Shown here: piece after piece, positions 5,434 to 5,462 of the stretch
Layout of the letters: each line of letters begins with the position of its first letter
How positions within the stretch are numbered: the first letter of the stretch is position 1
NCBI GenBank assembly: GCA_002423495.1
Contig: DIWN01000017.1
Coordinates: 1-5,462, forward strand
DNA length: 5,462 nt
From: Anaerolineaceae bacterium UBA6105
GTDB lineage: Bacteria > Chloroflexota > Anaerolineae > Anaerolineales > Anaerolineaceae
Direction: 5' to 3'
Position numbers and translations under genes: made by a program
Notes under the pieces: model-generated
Told to the model about the DNA's origin: nothing
Databases searched by the model: none
What the model saw: the letters and a program-made list of their open reading frames with translations, nothing else

Positions 5434-5462
5434 GAAATGCTATAATCAAAAGAGGGCATTTC
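5434..5462. repeat. 7-bp inverted repeat flanking the -10 and start point
   Basis: GAAATGC (5434-5440) and GCATTTC (5456-5462) are perfect inverted copies, 22 bp centre to centre, about two helical turns. They bracket the -10 and the expected start point of the plus-strand promoter, a classic operator position. The right half reaches the last base of the window, so it may extend further. Confidence 0.4.
5438..5446 (+). promoter_or_regulatory. Extended -10 promoter for a gene beyond the right edge
   Basis: TGCTATAAT is a perfect extended -10 on the plus strand. No good -35 is visible. The start point would be near 5453, so a plus-strand gene is expected just beyond the window, divergent from the CpXC gene. 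Confidence 0.55.

Overview
The window looks like chromosomal DNA of a Chloroflexota bacterium, most likely Anaerolineae. This is an inference from four traits seen together: an exported glycosidase with a Pro/Thr linker built on PTPT-type repeats, a Hanks-type Ser/Thr kinase paired with an FHA regulator, a CpXC-domain protein, and moderate GC with clear bacterial Shine-Dalgarno and -10 signals. No rRNA, tRNA, CRISPR array or classical transposase is present.

Layout. 1-1577 (+): the 3' part of a membrane-anchored GH3-family glycosidase whose catalytic domain lies upstream of the window. 1578-1658: short spacer with nothing recognisable. 1659-2108: a compact 450-bp cassette made of a 123-residue DUF559/Vsr-like endonuclease-fold gene (+) between two ~52-bp imperfect inverted repeats, each folding into two hairpins. 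2109-2172: spacer. 2173-3165 (-): Ser/Thr protein kinase with a C-terminal membrane anchor. 3166-3275: divergent promoter region. 3276-3920 (+): FHA plus OmpR/PhoB-type winged-helix regulator. 3924-5282 (-): CpXC-domain protein, convergent with the regulator and only 3 bp from it. 5283-5462: second divergent promoter region, with a minus-strand promoter for the CpXC gene and a plus-strand promoter for a gene beyond the window.

How the parts may work together. The kinase and the FHA/winged-helix protein are divergent neighbours. The simplest reading is that the kinase makes phosphothreonine marks that the FHA domain reads, which would couple phosphorylation to DNA binding, by analogy with PknH/EmbR of Mycobacterium. 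The CpXC protein could belong to the same module, but only its position suggests so. The GH3 gene looks unrelated.

The most unusual element is the DUF559 cassette. It sits between the 3' ends of two convergent genes. Its left repeat supplies the ribosome binding site, its right repeat supplies the stop codon, and the repeat ends are conserved while the middle hairpins differ in sequence but keep the fold. It resembles a MITE-like unit carrying its own nuclease-fold gene, but mobility is not shown by this sequence alone.
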